From contig NZ_JABSSX010000001.1 in the NCBI RefSeq assembly GCF_013280495.1, positions 1 through 64,000 of the forward strand: a stretch of 64,000 bases of DNA, in the 5' to 3' direction. Shown piece by piece: positions 8,316-17,250 of this stretch. Position 1 is the first letter of the stretch. Every line of letters begins with the position of its first letter. The notes beneath the pieces are model-generated. The model made no database searches and was not told the origin of the DNA. It saw nothing but the letters and a program-made list of their open reading frames with translations. Position numbers and translations under genes: made by a program. The DNA comes from Brevibacterium permense (GTDB lineage: Bacteria > Actinomycetota > Actinomycetes > Actinomycetales > Brevibacteriaceae).

Positions 8316-9749
8316 ATGACAGCACTGGATCACCGCTTCGGCCACCTGGCCGCTGAGGCCGATCTGCAGGAGGGTGGCAGCGTGGGCGCACGCAAATGGA
8401 CGGAACGCACGATGGAGTTCGGTCAGCACGCCATCACTCTCGTCCTCGTGCTCATTTCCTGCATCCGCGCCGTCTCGGGTGGTGCCTCGATGATCGCCGC
8501 CGTCGCCGTGAGCGTGGTATTCCTCGCCTGGTACGCCCTCGGTGCCGTCCGCGCGGCGCGCTCCGGCGCACTGGTGCTGGCGAAATGGTGGCTCGTCGTC
8601 CTCGCAGCAGCATGGCTGTGCACCCTGCTCGTTTCCGCCGAGTTCATCTGGGTCGCCTTCCTCCTCTGGCTGCTCGCCGGCCATCTCTTCTCCCTGCGCA
8701 TCGCCATCGTCTTCACCGCGCTCACCTACATCGCGACGGTCGTCGCTCCGCTCGCGCACTACGGACAGGTGCCGACCCCGAGCATCATCGGCTCCCTCAT
8801 CGGTGCCGTCTTCGCCCTCGGGTTGTCCCGCGGCTATATCGAACTGCTGCGCGAAGGCCGCCGTCGTGAGGAGCTGCTGCGCTCCCTCGAACTTGCCCAC
8901 CAGAATCTGCTCGATCTGCAGGACGAGCTCGCTCTGACCCAGCGGCATGCCGGCGAGATCCAAGAACGCACCCGCGTCTCCCGCGATATCCATGACACGA
9001 TCGCTCAGTCGATCTCGTCGATCCGGCTCATCGCCCACGCCGAGGCGGAGCGCACCACCGATGGCCATGCCGGGCAGGTGCTCGCCCAGGTCGAGGATCT
9101 CGCCGCACAGAGTTCCCGGGACGTGCGTCGCATCATCGCTGCGCTCGCCCCGGCCGAACTCGAGGACGGGGCTCTGACCGCAGCGATCCGTCGTCTGCTC
9201 ACCCGCCTCGAGGAAGACAGTTCGATTGCCGGTCGCTTCGACGTCGACGAGACACTGCCGACACTGTCCGCCGAGGTGGAGGTGGCACTGCTGCGGACCG
9301 CGCAGTCGGCGCTCGCCAACGTTCGCCAGCATTCCCAGGCCACGCGCGTGATGGTCAGCCTCATGGACCTCGACGGGGCGATCAGGATGGACATCGTCGA
9401 TGACGGCGTCGGAATGGACGATCCTCACAATCGGCAGCGGAACCCCGATTCGGGCTTCGGTCTCGACTTCATCGGCTCCAGGATGCGCGAACTCGGCGGA
9501 GAGCTCGTCATCGAATCGAGTCCAGGATCCGGCTTTGCCATCTCCGCGACCCTGCCCAGCCAATCCCAGCTGCACACCCGGGGTGAGGGCCTCAGCATCT
9601 CAGCCGCGGAATCGGGCGCGGATTCGGACCGCCGCCTCGGCGAGGGTGAGGGCACTGGCGCGGACGGGTCGGGCACGGATGGATCGGGCCGCCTCGGCGA
9701 GGGTGAAAGCAACACAGGTGAGACACGCGATCCAGGAGAGAACGCATGA
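8316..9749 (+). CDS. Sensor histidine kinase, NarL/DesK-type
   Basis: 477 residues. About six membrane segments occupy residues 45-185, followed by a coiled coil and the HisKA_3 dimerisation helix with the phosphoacceptor in SRDIHDTIAQSISSIRL (about residue 225). The HATPase domain is intact: N box ALANVRQHSQA, G1 box VDDGVGMD and G2 box GFGLDFIGSRMRELGG. The last ~60 residues are a low-complexity acidic tail with a repeated RLGEGE. ATG follows AGGGAGATC. It overlaps the response regulator start by four bases (ATGA), so the pair is translationally coupled. The signal is unknown; a cell-envelope or membrane stress input would suit its position after an exporter, which is a guess. Confidence 0.92.
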   Translation: MTALDHRFGHLAAEADLQEGGSVGARKWTERTMEFGQHAITLVLVLISCIRAVSGGASMIAAVAVSVVFLAWYALGAVRAARSGALVLAKWWLVVLAAAWLCTLLVSAEFIWVAFLLWLLAGHLFSLRIAIVFTALTYIATVVAPLAHYGQVPTPSIIGSLIGAVFALGLSRGYIELLREGRRREELLRSLELAHQNLLDLQDELALTQRHAGEIQERTRVSRDIHDTIAQSISSIRLIAHAEAERTTDGHAGQVLAQVEDLAAQSSRDVRRIIAALAPAELEDGALTAAIRRLLTRLEEDSSIAGRFDVDETLPTLSAEVEVALLRTAQSALANVRQHSQATRVMVSLMDLDGAIRMDIVDDGVGMDDPHNRQRNPDSGFGLDFIGSRMRELGGELVIESSPGSGFAISATLPSQSQLHTRGEGLSISAAESGADSDRRLGEGEGTGADGSGTDGSGRLGEGESNTGETRDPGENA

Positions 9750-10366
9750 GCATTCGAGTCATCCTCGTCGACGATCACCCCGTGGTGCGGGCAGGTCTGA
9801 AGTCCGTCATCGACGCTCCGGACCACATCGCCGTGATCGGCGAGGCCAGCAGTGGAGAGGAGGCGCTGACGATCGTCGACGAGCTCGACCCCGACGTCGT
9901 CCTCTGCGACCTGCGGCTGGGGGAAGGGATCGACGGCATCGAGGTGACGAAGCGACTGCGGGCACGGCAGAACCCGCCGGCGGTGCTCATCCTCACCACC
10001 TTCGACCTCGATTCGGAGATCATCGCCGCGATCAACGCCGGGGCCTCGGGGTACCTGCTCAAGGACATCGACCCGGGGGACATCTCGACGGCGATCGAGA
10101 AGGCGGCGAAGGGGGAGACCTATATGCCTCCGGAGATCTCGTCGAAGGTTTTCGCCGCGATGCGCAATCCCAGCCCAAAGCTCACCCGGCGTGAGCGTGA
10201 CGTCGTCAGACTCTTGGCAACAGGGGCGTCGAACGCGCAGATCGCTCAGGAGCTCTTCGTCACCGAGGCGACGGTGAAGAGCCACCTCGTCAACGTGTTC
10301 ACGAAGCTCGGGGTGGACTCTCGGGCCCGCGCCATCCGCGTCGCGGAGGACCAGGGGCTGGTGTAG
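9746..10366 (+). CDS. Response regulator, NarL/LuxR family
   Basis: 206 residues. Receiver domain about 1-120 with DDHPVVRAGL (acidic pocket), phosphorylatable Asp in VVLCDLRLGEG (about residue 54), Thr in LILTTFD and Lys in GYLLKDID. The LuxR-type helix-turn-helix follows in LTRRERDVVRLLATGASNAQ and VTEATVKSHLVNVFTKLGV. Partner of the kinase whose gene it overlaps. Targets cannot be read directly; the MMPL gene just upstream is a reasonable candidate. Confidence 0.94.
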   Translation: MSIRVILVDDHPVVRAGLKSVIDAPDHIAVIGEASSGEEALTIVDELDPDVVLCDLRLGEGIDGIEVTKRLRARQNPPAVLILTTFDLDSEIIAAINAGASGYLLKDIDPGDISTAIEKAAKGETYMPPEISSKVFAAMRNPSPKLTRRERDVVRLLATGASNAQIAQELFVTEATVKSHLVNVFTKLGVDSRARAIRVAEDQGLV

Positions 10367-10395
10367 AGGCCTCGCTTCTCGCAGTCTTCGCCGAG

Positions 10396-10481
10396 TTTAG
10401 GTCACCATCGGATGTTTGAAGCCGAATATAGGTCACCATCGGATACTTCTGAGCGAATAAAGTATCCGATGGTGACCTATA
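10396..10481. repeat. Inverted-repeat element, copy 2
   Basis: Three copies of the same motif as at 1350-1470, arranged > > <: 10396-10417, 10427-10448 and, inverted, 10460-10481. The last two are perfect 22-bp complements around an 11-base spacer (core TAGGTCACCATCGGATAC). The element lies between convergent genes, so it could also act as a bidirectional terminator. Confidence 0.87.
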
Positions 10482-10512
10482 TTTGCGGGCTGGCTGGACC
10501 TGCTGATCTCAA

Positions 10513-10974
10513 TTACTCGTTCGTGAACCGAGTGAACTGCGCTTCATCGTTGACCGAGGTGCCTCGGTATTCCTGCTGTTGCCCACTTGGCACCAGGTCT
10601 TGGTAGTAGCCGAGCCGATTGCCCCAGGGATCAGCGAAGTCGACAAATGCGACGACTCCAGGCAACTGTGACGGTTCGGATCGCTCTATCCCAGAGGAGT
10701 CGAGAAACGACAATGCCTCGGCCAGATCGAGCACACGAAAGCGGACCCTGTTGAGCAAAGGCGGTGCTTGGTCTTTCCCTGACACCTGAAACCAACATTC
10801 CTGGCCAGCGATCGGCGACCACTCGAAGAAGTCGTCGTGTGGCTCGAACTCCGGCTCGCGACCGAACAGAGAACTGTAGAACGATCGCGCTTCGGCGGCG
10901 TCACCGGTCGGCACGTACACCTGCAACGTGAAACCTGTGGTCTTCGCGGCAGAATTTCCCGAATCAATTTCCAT
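10513..10974 (-). CDS. VOC superfamily (glyoxalase/bleomycin-resistance-like) protein
   Basis: 153 residues with two beta-alpha-beta-beta-beta modules: one starts at FTLQVYVPTGDAAEARSFYS, the second at RVRFRVLDLAEALSFLDSSG and ends with the typical VAFVDFADPWGNRLGYYQDL. VOC proteins are small metal-dependent enzymes or binding proteins (glyoxalases, dioxygenases, antibiotic sequestration). Substrate unknown. Same strand as, and 8 bases downstream of, the hypothetical gene at 10983-11375, so probably cotranscribed. Confidence 0.85.
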   Translation of the reverse strand: MEIDSGNSAAKTTGFTLQVYVPTGDAAEARSFYSSLFGREPEFEPHDDFFEWSPIAGQECWFQVSGKDQAPPLLNRVRFRVLDLAEALSFLDSSGIERSEPSQLPGVVAFVDFADPWGNRLGYYQDLVPSGQQQEYRGTSVNDEAQFTRFTNE

Positions 10975-10982
10975 GTCTAGAT

Positions 10983-11375
10983 CTATGCCCTTCGCTCATC
11001 TAGTGTTTCTCCGAACCAAGCGCGCGGAATTTTGTCCTCCAGCTTCGTCAGATCAAGGTAGCGGAGAACGGTTCGTCCTCGGTTCGACGCGGCATAGTTG
11101 CCGACCGGCACCTCCGTCGGCGAAATAGCCCACGAGGCGGCATCATCCAGACCGAGCCTTGTCACAGCGTCGACCAGCAGCACCGGACCGGGCCCAAGTG
11201 CACGTTCAGCCGGATCATCTTCGACCATCACGCAGGCGCGATCGTTGACTCCTAACAACGCAGTCCGCGGATCGGGACGCCAATAGACGTTGAGCCCACT
11301 CGCGACGTGGGCGGAGACAGCAACAGCGAGATCGTCCGTGGGGACCATGGTGCAAGCGTGCGCGAGAATCTTCAT
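10983..11375 (-). CDS. Hypothetical protein, possibly a single VOC-like module
   Basis: 130 residues, not recognised. ATG at 11375 follows GAGGACTGAACT, a good ribosome binding site, supporting a real gene. The alternation of strands and the end motif VPVGNYAASNRGRTVLRYLD resemble the second half of VOC domains. The downstream neighbour is a VOC protein, so the two may form a pair. No signal peptide or membrane segment. Function unknown. Confidence 0.65.
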   Translation of the reverse strand: MKILAHACTMVPTDDLAVAVSAHVASGLNVYWRPDPRTALLGVNDRACVMVEDDPAERALGPGPVLLVDAVTRLGLDDAASWAISPTEVPVGNYAASNRGRTVLRYLDLTKLEDKIPRAWFGETLDERRA

Positions 11376-11544
11376 AGTTCAGTCCTCATCATGTTGAACA
11401 GGGAATCGGCATTGACATCCCAGTTCTCGCCGCCATTGTACGCTGAGGCGACCGTCTCCAATCTCACCACACCCGAAGTGCCAATACGATTGCCGCGGCA
11501 TATGATCAAGCTATGAATCGGGGTATGAGCAGGAGAAACGCGTC

Positions 11545-13035
11545 ATGAAGCGGATGTGGGCGGCGGTCGTGGCAACAGGCTTGGTGGCACTGAGCGGGTG
11601 CAGCAATGACAACGGTGAGCCAGCGGGGACACCGTCGCCGACGATCACCCCGACCTTGTCCGAGCCGGTCGAACTCGACTACTACGCCTCGGTAATCACC
11701 GACAACGGCTCGGATCTGGCGCTCGTCGGTGACTGGATGAGCCAGAAGCTGCGAGTCGTCGATGCCAAAGGCGACGAGAAGTGGAGCATCGACTCCAATG
11801 GCAATGAAGACGACGGTGGCGGCCCTGAGGCGTATTCGGCAGGTGAGAACGTCATCGTCCACGATTACTCCGGTACGACGACGGCCTACTCGTGGGCCGA
11901 TGGGCAAGAAGCCTGGTCCTTCGACCTCCCAAGCACCGCTGGTTCCTGCCGCCCCGCACAATCCTTTGGGTCGCAGTCGACGAGCGGGAACAGCCGCCTC
12001 GGCGAGGGGGACCACATTCTGATCGAGAACATTTGGATGGACGCCGAGGAAAACTGCAAGCCCTCGGCCGACGGGAACACAGTCCTCTACGCCCTCGACC
12101 CGGACACAGGGAAGGAAGCGTGGCCGGCACTGTCGGTCGGCGAAGACGGCGAGACCTTCGGCGGTCGCCTTCTCGAACTGGCACCCGACCGCAAATCCGG
12201 GATCATGTCGTGGATGGACGGGGCCGAGTCGATGGTCACACGAGTGAATTTCAAGGACGGCTCGCACACGTCAATCCCCATCACCGAGGCGCGCGAGATC
12301 GATGACACCGGAGTCGATTACTTCACCGTGCTTCCGACCGCCGATCCCAGCAGTCTGACGTACGTGTACGGGTCGATGGACGGCGACGATCCGATGAGCT
12401 CGACAGTCACCCGGGCGGCCAAACTGAGTGTCCCCACGGACCTGAAGCCGTCCGATTCGGCGACATTGGCAGCCACCGGGCATTCTGTCGATGTGAGCAT
12501 GAAAGACAGCTTCGATGCCGTGTGCAGCGCCGAACTGCACTTCACCGCAGGCGGCAAGCCGGCGTGCCTGCAAACTCAGCTGTTCGCGTCAGCGGTGAAA
12601 TACCAAGGGTCCGACGGGGCCGTCGACGGTTGGTATGCCGACGCCCCGGAGGCCGCGGTCGCCAGGATCGGCGGTCTTGGCGGTCCACAGTGGGAGCCCG
12701 TCGACCACGGAGATCAAACGCTCGTCGTCGTTCCCGCAGCCGAAAGTGGGATCGCTGCATTGGATGCTGCGAACGGCAAACCAGTGTGGACGACCAGCGG
12801 GCCCAAACTGCGTGAGGAGGGCGAAACAGGAAGTTGGGGCGGCCAGGGTGTGTTGCCGGACCTCGGGTTGATCGTCGTCACTGACAACAAGAAGACGACG
12901 TTTTTCAATGCGAAGACCGGCAAGCCTGTCAGCGACCATCCGGCCGGGGACTACGCCGAACTGACTTCGAGCGGGAGATTCGCCATCGCGACGAACGAGG
13001 ACACGAGCACGATGTGGGCCGTCGTTGACAGATGA
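11545..13035 (+). CDS. Putative lipoprotein with PQQ-like beta-propeller repeats
   Basis: 496 residues. The N-terminus MKRMWAAVVATGLVALSGCS is a lipoprotein signal with lipobox LSGC (Cys about residue 19). The rest is beta-rich with recurring blade-like units, e.g. GDWMSQKLRVVDAKGDEKWS, GQEAWSFDL, LYALDPDTGKEAWP and IAALDAANGKPVWTT, typical of PQQ-like (BamB-type) propellers. Probably anchored on the outer face of the membrane as a binding or scaffolding protein. Its codon use is a little less GC-biased than its neighbours. Divergent from the 11375 gene. Confidence 0.8.
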   Translation: MKRMWAAVVATGLVALSGCSNDNGEPAGTPSPTITPTLSEPVELDYYASVITDNGSDLALVGDWMSQKLRVVDAKGDEKWSIDSNGNEDDGGGPEAYSAGENVIVHDYSGTTTAYSWADGQEAWSFDLPSTAGSCRPAQSFGSQSTSGNSRLGEGDHILIENIWMDAEENCKPSADGNTVLYALDPDTGKEAWPALSVGEDGETFGGRLLELAPDRKSGIMSWMDGAESMVTRVNFKDGSHTSIPITEAREIDDTGVDYFTVLPTADPSSLTYVYGSMDGDDPMSSTVTRAAKLSVPTDLKPSDSATLAATGHSVDVSMKDSFDAVCSAELHFTAGGKPACLQTQLFASAVKYQGSDGAVDGWYADAPEAAVARIGGLGGPQWEPVDHGDQTLVVVPAAESGIAALDAANGKPVWTTSGPKLREEGETGSWGGQGVLPDLGLIVVTDNKKTTFFNAKTGKPVSDHPAGDYAELTSSGRFAIATNEDTSTMWAVVDR

Positions 13036-13055
13036 AGAGTCGGGGCGACGGCTCG

Positions 13056-13133
13056 GTCGGGTAGCCAGCCGGTCGGACTGACCATGTCGGCTGGACCAGG
13101 ACCCGAACCGGCCCCACCGACGTCCTACCCGAC
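13056..13133 (+). terminator. Nested hairpin downstream of the lipoprotein gene
   Basis: GTCGGGTAG (13056-13064) pairs with CTACCCGAC (13125-13133). Immediately inside, CCAGCCG (13065-13071) pairs with CGGCTGG (13088-13094). No T-run follows, so termination is likely but not certain. The rest of the 301-base gap to the next gene shows no coding frame; AACTGATAGGTAATGG (about 13145) could belong to a promoter for the hydrolase gene. Confidence 0.5.
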
Positions 13134-13336
13134 TGTCAGATGAATAACTGATAGGTAATGGGCCGTATCGTCACTCCAGGTGAGAGGCGCAGGCGATCGG
13201 GACGGAGAACGCCGCATCGCCCGAATCGGCCCGCTTCGACTACGGAGTTTCACCTCCTACCGGTAGTCTGTTCCCTGCACATCGGGACGGCCGCGCGCAT
13301 GCGCAGCGCAGTCCAGGTCGAGACAGCGGAGGTGAC

Positions 13337-15304
13337 ATGGCAGGCGAAGACGAGACGTTTCCGCCCCGCCCGGTGACCCCGCCGAACCGCCGCATCGGTG
13401 CACTGTCCGGCAATACCAAGGGCATCAGCACATCCACAGACACCGCCACCGAGGCGGCTCCCGGGCAATCCGCGGACGCGGACTCCCAGCAGCCCCCGGC
13501 CTCCCAGGGTCCCGCAGTTGCGCAGTCCGGAGACGACGATGGGGACGCCTCGGCGTTGGACATCACCCTTCCCCACGTCGGGGAACTCACCTCGGCGAGT
13601 GAAGACGCCATCGTCGACCCCTCGGAAGCGGTGCTCGAGAGCATCGACCTCGACACCTGGAAATGGCCCGAGTTCTTCGCCTTTGCGCTCACCCGGATGC
13701 AGGAGATCTTCCCGACCGGCGGGATCCCGCGCGGCATCGGGCCGGTGCGCGAGTACGTCACCGAAGACAACGACTTTCGATCCTTGACCATCGACCGCGA
13801 GAAATGGCCGGCCGCCGACGAGGACTGGACCACCGTCGGCGACGTGCTGGCCAACACCCACACCGACGCCTGGCTCGTCACACGCAACGGAGTGGCGCTG
13901 GCCGAGGAATACGCCTGGCCGATGAAGCCCGCCCGCCAGCACATGCTCTTCTCCGTGAGCAAGTCCATCGTCGCCACCGTCATCGGTGCGCTCGCCGACG
14001 CCGGACTGCTGCGCCCCACCGACCTCGTCACCACGCATGTGCCCGCACTGGCTGAGAGCGGATACGCGGGAGCCACCATTCGCGATCTGCTCGACATGCG
14101 TTCGGGCATCAAGTTCTCCGAGGAGTACCTCGAGGAGGACTCCGAGATCCGAGCCCTGTTCGAAGCGGTCGATTTCGCGCCCCGATCGGCCGCCTCGGCG
14201 AAGGGGATCAAGAACTTCCTCACCGGGCTGACCAGCGACCGCGAACACGGCTCGGCCTTCGTCTACCGCAGCTGCGAAACCGACGTGCTCGCCTGGATCG
14301 CCGAGGCAGTCACCGGCCAGCCGTTCTCCATCGTCGCCAGCGAATACGTGTGGTCGCGGATCGGCGCCGCCCACGCCGCCCAGGTCTGCCAGGACCGGTG
14401 GGGCGGATCGATTGCTGACGGTGCCATCAGCGCCACCCTGCGCGACCTCGCCCGCTTCGGCGAGATCATCGCCCGAGGCGGCACCACCGACAACGGCGAA
14501 CGCGTGCTTTCGGCGGAATGGGTCGACGACATCTTCACCGGTGCCGAGGACTCCGCTGAGGTCTTCGCCGCGTCCCCGTCCGGACGTTCCTATCCTGGCG
14601 GAATGTACCGCAGCCAGTTCTGGATCCCCTCTGCCGACCGCAACGTCGTCATCGGCATCGGCATCCACGGCCAGATGCTCTACATCGACCGCGCCACCCA
14701 GACCGTCGGCATCAAGCTCTCGAGCGACCCGGAACCGGTGAGCCTCGCGGCCCAGCACGGCACCCTGGCCATGTTCGAAGCCATCGCCGAGGCGGTCCCG
14801 ACCGCTGGTCAGACGCCTGCAGGCCCGGCCCTCACCGAGGCGGCTCCCCGGGGCGATGCGTTGAGTGCCCCGTCCGCAGCGCCGAAAGCGGCTACTCCCG
14901 CAGCGCCGACCACCGCTGCTCATGCCGACCCGACTGCGGCTGCTCCCGCCGGCCCAAACATCGGCACTCCCGAAACAGAGGATGCGGAAGCCTTGGCGAC
15001 CGAGGCCGGTCCGGCTGCTGCAGCACCAGCCGAAGCGGTGCAGGCAGCCGCGACATCTGCCGAATCGGTCCCCGCAGACACCCTGCCCGCTCCGGCGGAG
15101 GCCGCGCCCGTGTCGCCGGCTCCTGCAGATCCGACTCCGGCAGCTCCAGCAGTTGCAGACCCTGCATCTGCAGCGCCCGTGCCTGCGCTGAGTGAAGCAG
15201 CGGTTGCACCTCCTGAGGCCGCGCCTGCCGCAGCCGCACCTCAGGAACCGCCTCTTCCGGGAGCGCAGGCTGCCCCTCTCATCGGCCAGAACACTCTCTA
15301 CTGA
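13337..15304 (+). CDS. NylB-like serine hydrolase (beta-lactamase fold) with long Ala/Pro-rich tail
   Basis: 655 residues. ATG follows GGAGGTGAC. Residues ~1-90 are low-complexity. The catalytic domain (~90-480) shows Ser and Lys in LFSVSKSIVATVIG (SxxK), a Tyr-containing FVYRSCETDVLAW corresponding to the YxSxxTDVL element of 6-aminohexanoate-dimer hydrolases, and GIGIHGQML in place of KTG. The last ~170 residues are almost entirely Ala, Pro, Glu and Thr with irregular AAPA-type repeats and end PLIGQNTLY. No signal peptide or membrane segment is seen, so the protein should be cytosolic. Family enzymes cleave amides or esters; the substrate is unknown. Confidence 0.85.
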   Translation: MAGEDETFPPRPVTPPNRRIGALSGNTKGISTSTDTATEAAPGQSADADSQQPPASQGPAVAQSGDDDGDASALDITLPHVGELTSASEDAIVDPSEAVLESIDLDTWKWPEFFAFALTRMQEIFPTGGIPRGIGPVREYVTEDNDFRSLTIDREKWPAADEDWTTVGDVLANTHTDAWLVTRNGVALAEEYAWPMKPARQHMLFSVSKSIVATVIGALADAGLLRPTDLVTTHVPALAESGYAGATIRDLLDMRSGIKFSEEYLEEDSEIRALFEAVDFAPRSAASAKGIKNFLTGLTSDREHGSAFVYRSCETDVLAWIAEAVTGQPFSIVASEYVWSRIGAAHAAQVCQDRWGGSIADGAISATLRDLARFGEIIARGGTTDNGERVLSAEWVDDIFTGAEDSAEVFAASPSGRSYPGGMYRSQFWIPSADRNVVIGIGIHGQMLYIDRATQTVGIKLSSDPEPVSLAAQHGTLAMFEAIAEAVPTAGQTPAGPALTEAAPRGDALSAPSAAPKAATPAAPTTAAHADPTAAAPAGPNIGTPETEDAEALATEAGPAAAAPAEAVQAAATSAESVPADTLPAPAEAAPVSPAPADPTPAAPAVADPASAAPVPALSEAAVAPPEAAPAAAAPQEPPLPGAQAAPLIGQNTLY

Positions 15305-15325
15305 GGTCGAGCGGTTCGCGTGCCA

Positions 15326-15383
15326 CCTGCGGGCGGATCCACCTCGAAACAGCGCGGATAGTCGAGCCGGATCCACCCGCAGG
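15326..15383. repeat. GGATCC-centred inverted repeat, copy A
   Basis: Left arm 15326-15347 (CCTGCGGGCGGATCCACCTC...) and right arm 15362-15383 form a 22-bp imperfect stem. The left arm is identical over 22 bases to that of the element at 43247-43304. It lies directly after the hydrolase stop codon and may act as a terminator. Confidence 0.8.
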
Positions 15384-15520
15384 AGACACGCCGGCCGCAG
15401 TCCCGTCCGGCGCAGCTGTGTACGTGTCGATCCGCCTCTTAGGTGACAATTCCGTAGCGATTGGTGCGGGGACTCGGTAGCGTGAGGATCGGAATGACAC
15501 CGATCACAGGAGATATGACC

Positions 15521-15862
15521 ATGACCGACTTCTTCGACCGCGAGAACGACCGCAAGTACGACAGGGCCTACAAGGAAACCACTCCCGACATCCTCAAGGC
15601 CTTCGGCGAGTTCAACAACGCCGTATTCGCTTCCGAAGGTCGTGAGATCCCGCTGAAGTACCGTGAACTCATCGCCTACGCCGTCGGCTTGACCACCCAG
15701 TGCGCCTACTGCATCGATGCGCATTCGAATGCCGCCGTCAAGGCCGGCGCCACGGAGACCGAACTGGCAGAGACTGCCTGGACCGCCTCGGCGCTCCGTG
15801 CCGGTGGGGCATACGCCCACGGCCGTCTGGGCTTCAAGCTCACCGGGGTCCACGAGCACTGA
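15521..15862 (+). CDS. Carboxymuconolactone decarboxylase / AhpD-like protein
   Basis: 113 residues from ATG 15521, chosen because AGGAG at 15508-15512 is correctly spaced (8 bases); the in-frame ATG at 15515 is too close and 15461 has no site. The AhpD-type redox motif CAYCIDAH (CxxC with a downstream His) is present in TTQCAYCIDAHSNAAVKAGA, followed by the usual helical ELAETAWTASALRAGGAYAH. It is probably a small alkylhydroperoxidase-like disulphide enzyme acting in peroxide defence in the cytosol. No AhpC is adjacent. Confidence 0.9.
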   Translation: MTDFFDRENDRKYDRAYKETTPDILKAFGEFNNAVFASEGREIPLKYRELIAYAVGLTTQCAYCIDAHSNAAVKAGATETELAETAWTASALRAGGAYAHGRLGFKLTGVHEH

Positions 15863-15907
15863 GTTCGCCCCGGGGCGAGTCCCGATTGCCTAGACTGAGA
15901 GGCGATC

Positions 15908-17005
15908 ATGAGTGACGAGCCCCGCACCCTTCCGCGCAGAACACCCCGTTCCCGCCCGCACCGCATCCTCGTGCTGGCACTGGACGGGGTGTCTGCCATG
16001 GATCTCGGCGTCCCCGTCCAGGTCTTCGGCCGGGAGTCGAACGCAGCCACAGACCGCACCCGCACCGAGGCGGCTCCACGCTCCCAGCCGAATCCGAGCG
16101 GTGAGGCGGCTTCCGCCGTGCCCGGCGGACGGGCGACGACCGTGCCCGTAGGCAGCTGGCCCTATGAAGTCGAGGTCTGTGGCATCACCGCAGGAAAGGT
16201 GACCGGATCGGACAGGCTCGACTATTCCGTGGACCAGGGACTTCACGCCCTGGAAACCGCGGACACGATCATCCTGCCGGGTGCCACCTCGGCGGTGGCA
16301 GAAGAACCACCGGCCTCGGTCGTCGGGGCGCTGCTCTCGGCATACGAACGCGGCGCGCGGATCGCTGCCATCTCCACCGGCACCTTCGTCCTCGCGCGCA
16401 CAGGACTGCTTGTCGGACGACGCGCCACCACGCACTGGTCGACGGCGAAGGAGCTCGCCCGACGGTTCCCCTCGATCAAGGTTGATGAGAACGTCCTCTT
16501 CATCGACGAAGGACAGCTGCTGACCTCCGCTGGAGCCGCCTCGGCGATCGATCTGTGCCTCCATCTCATCCGCAGCGATCACGGCGTCGGACTGTCCAAC
16601 CAGGTCGCCCGGCGGCTCGTCGCCGCCGCGTATCGCAGCGCTGGCCAGGCGCAGTACGTGCCGCGCAGCGTGCCTGACCCGCTCGGCGACGACTTCGCCG
16701 ACACCCGCGAATGGGCGCTTCAGCACATCGGCGAGAAGATCACCTTGCGGGATCTCGCCGCCAATGCCGGAGTCTCCGTACGCACCTTCTCCCGCCGCTT
16801 CGTCGAAGACACCGGTTACACCCCCATGCAGTGGGTTCTCAGAGCCCGAGTCGATGTCGCCCGGGAACTCTTGGAGAATTCCGACCTGGGCATCGAACAG
16901 ATCGCTGACCAGGTGGGACTCGGAACGGGTGCGAATCTGCGGATGCATTTTCAGCGCATCCTCTCAACCTCCCCGAACGACTACCGTCACTCTTTCCAGG
17001 GATGA
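15908..17005 (+). CDS. GlxA-type transcriptional regulator (DJ-1/PfpI + AraC)
   Basis: 365 residues. Residues ~15-220 form a DJ-1/PfpI-like domain (RILVLALDGVSAMDLGVPVQVF; ADTIILPG; GARIAAISTGTFVLARTGLL, where the usual nucleophile Cys is Ser/Thr, so it is likely non-enzymatic). The last ~100 residues are an AraC DNA-binding domain with two helix-turn-helices (ITLRDLAANAGVSVRTFSRR and IEQIADQVGLGTGANLRMHF). An Ala/Pro-rich insertion after residue 35 is longer than usual. Family members are activators sensing small metabolites. GAPDH lies downstream after 240 bases. Confidence 0.9.
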   Translation: MSDEPRTLPRRTPRSRPHRILVLALDGVSAMDLGVPVQVFGRESNAATDRTRTEAAPRSQPNPSGEAASAVPGGRATTVPVGSWPYEVEVCGITAGKVTGSDRLDYSVDQGLHALETADTIILPGATSAVAEEPPASVVGALLSAYERGARIAAISTGTFVLARTGLLVGRRATTHWSTAKELARRFPSIKVDENVLFIDEGQLLTSAGAASAIDLCLHLIRSDHGVGLSNQVARRLVAAAYRSAGQAQYVPRSVPDPLGDDFADTREWALQHIGEKITLRDLAANAGVSVRTFSRRFVEDTGYTPMQWVLRARVDVARELLENSDLGIEQIADQVGLGTGANLRMHFQRILSTSPNDYRHSFQG

Positions 17006-17250
17006 AGAGAGCCCTCTTCTCGACGACTTCTCGCGTCGTCCTGCGGCGGCAATTCCACACCTGCATCGCCGGCTTTCAGCGACCCGGATCACACGAACAC
17101 GAGGCTGGCCGGAAACTTTCGACCTTTGGCAATACGACTGGCGAGAAGCTTGCGTAGTTTGTCTGTCTGGCCACTGTTGTCGTGCGTGAAAGTTGCCCAT
17201 GATGGAGATATCAAGACGAATCCCGTGTTCAACATCTACAAGGAGTGACA

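Noticed and set aside
10983-11375. DUF2000 family assignment
   Set aside because: Length and N-terminus are similar, but the characteristic DUF2000 motifs were not found; left as hypothetical.
13250-15859. 869-codon minus-strand frame
   Set aside because: It is fully antisense to the serine hydrolase and AhpD-like genes, its translation is Arg/Gly/Cys-rich without domains, and it lacks a ribosome site. High GC leaves such frames open.
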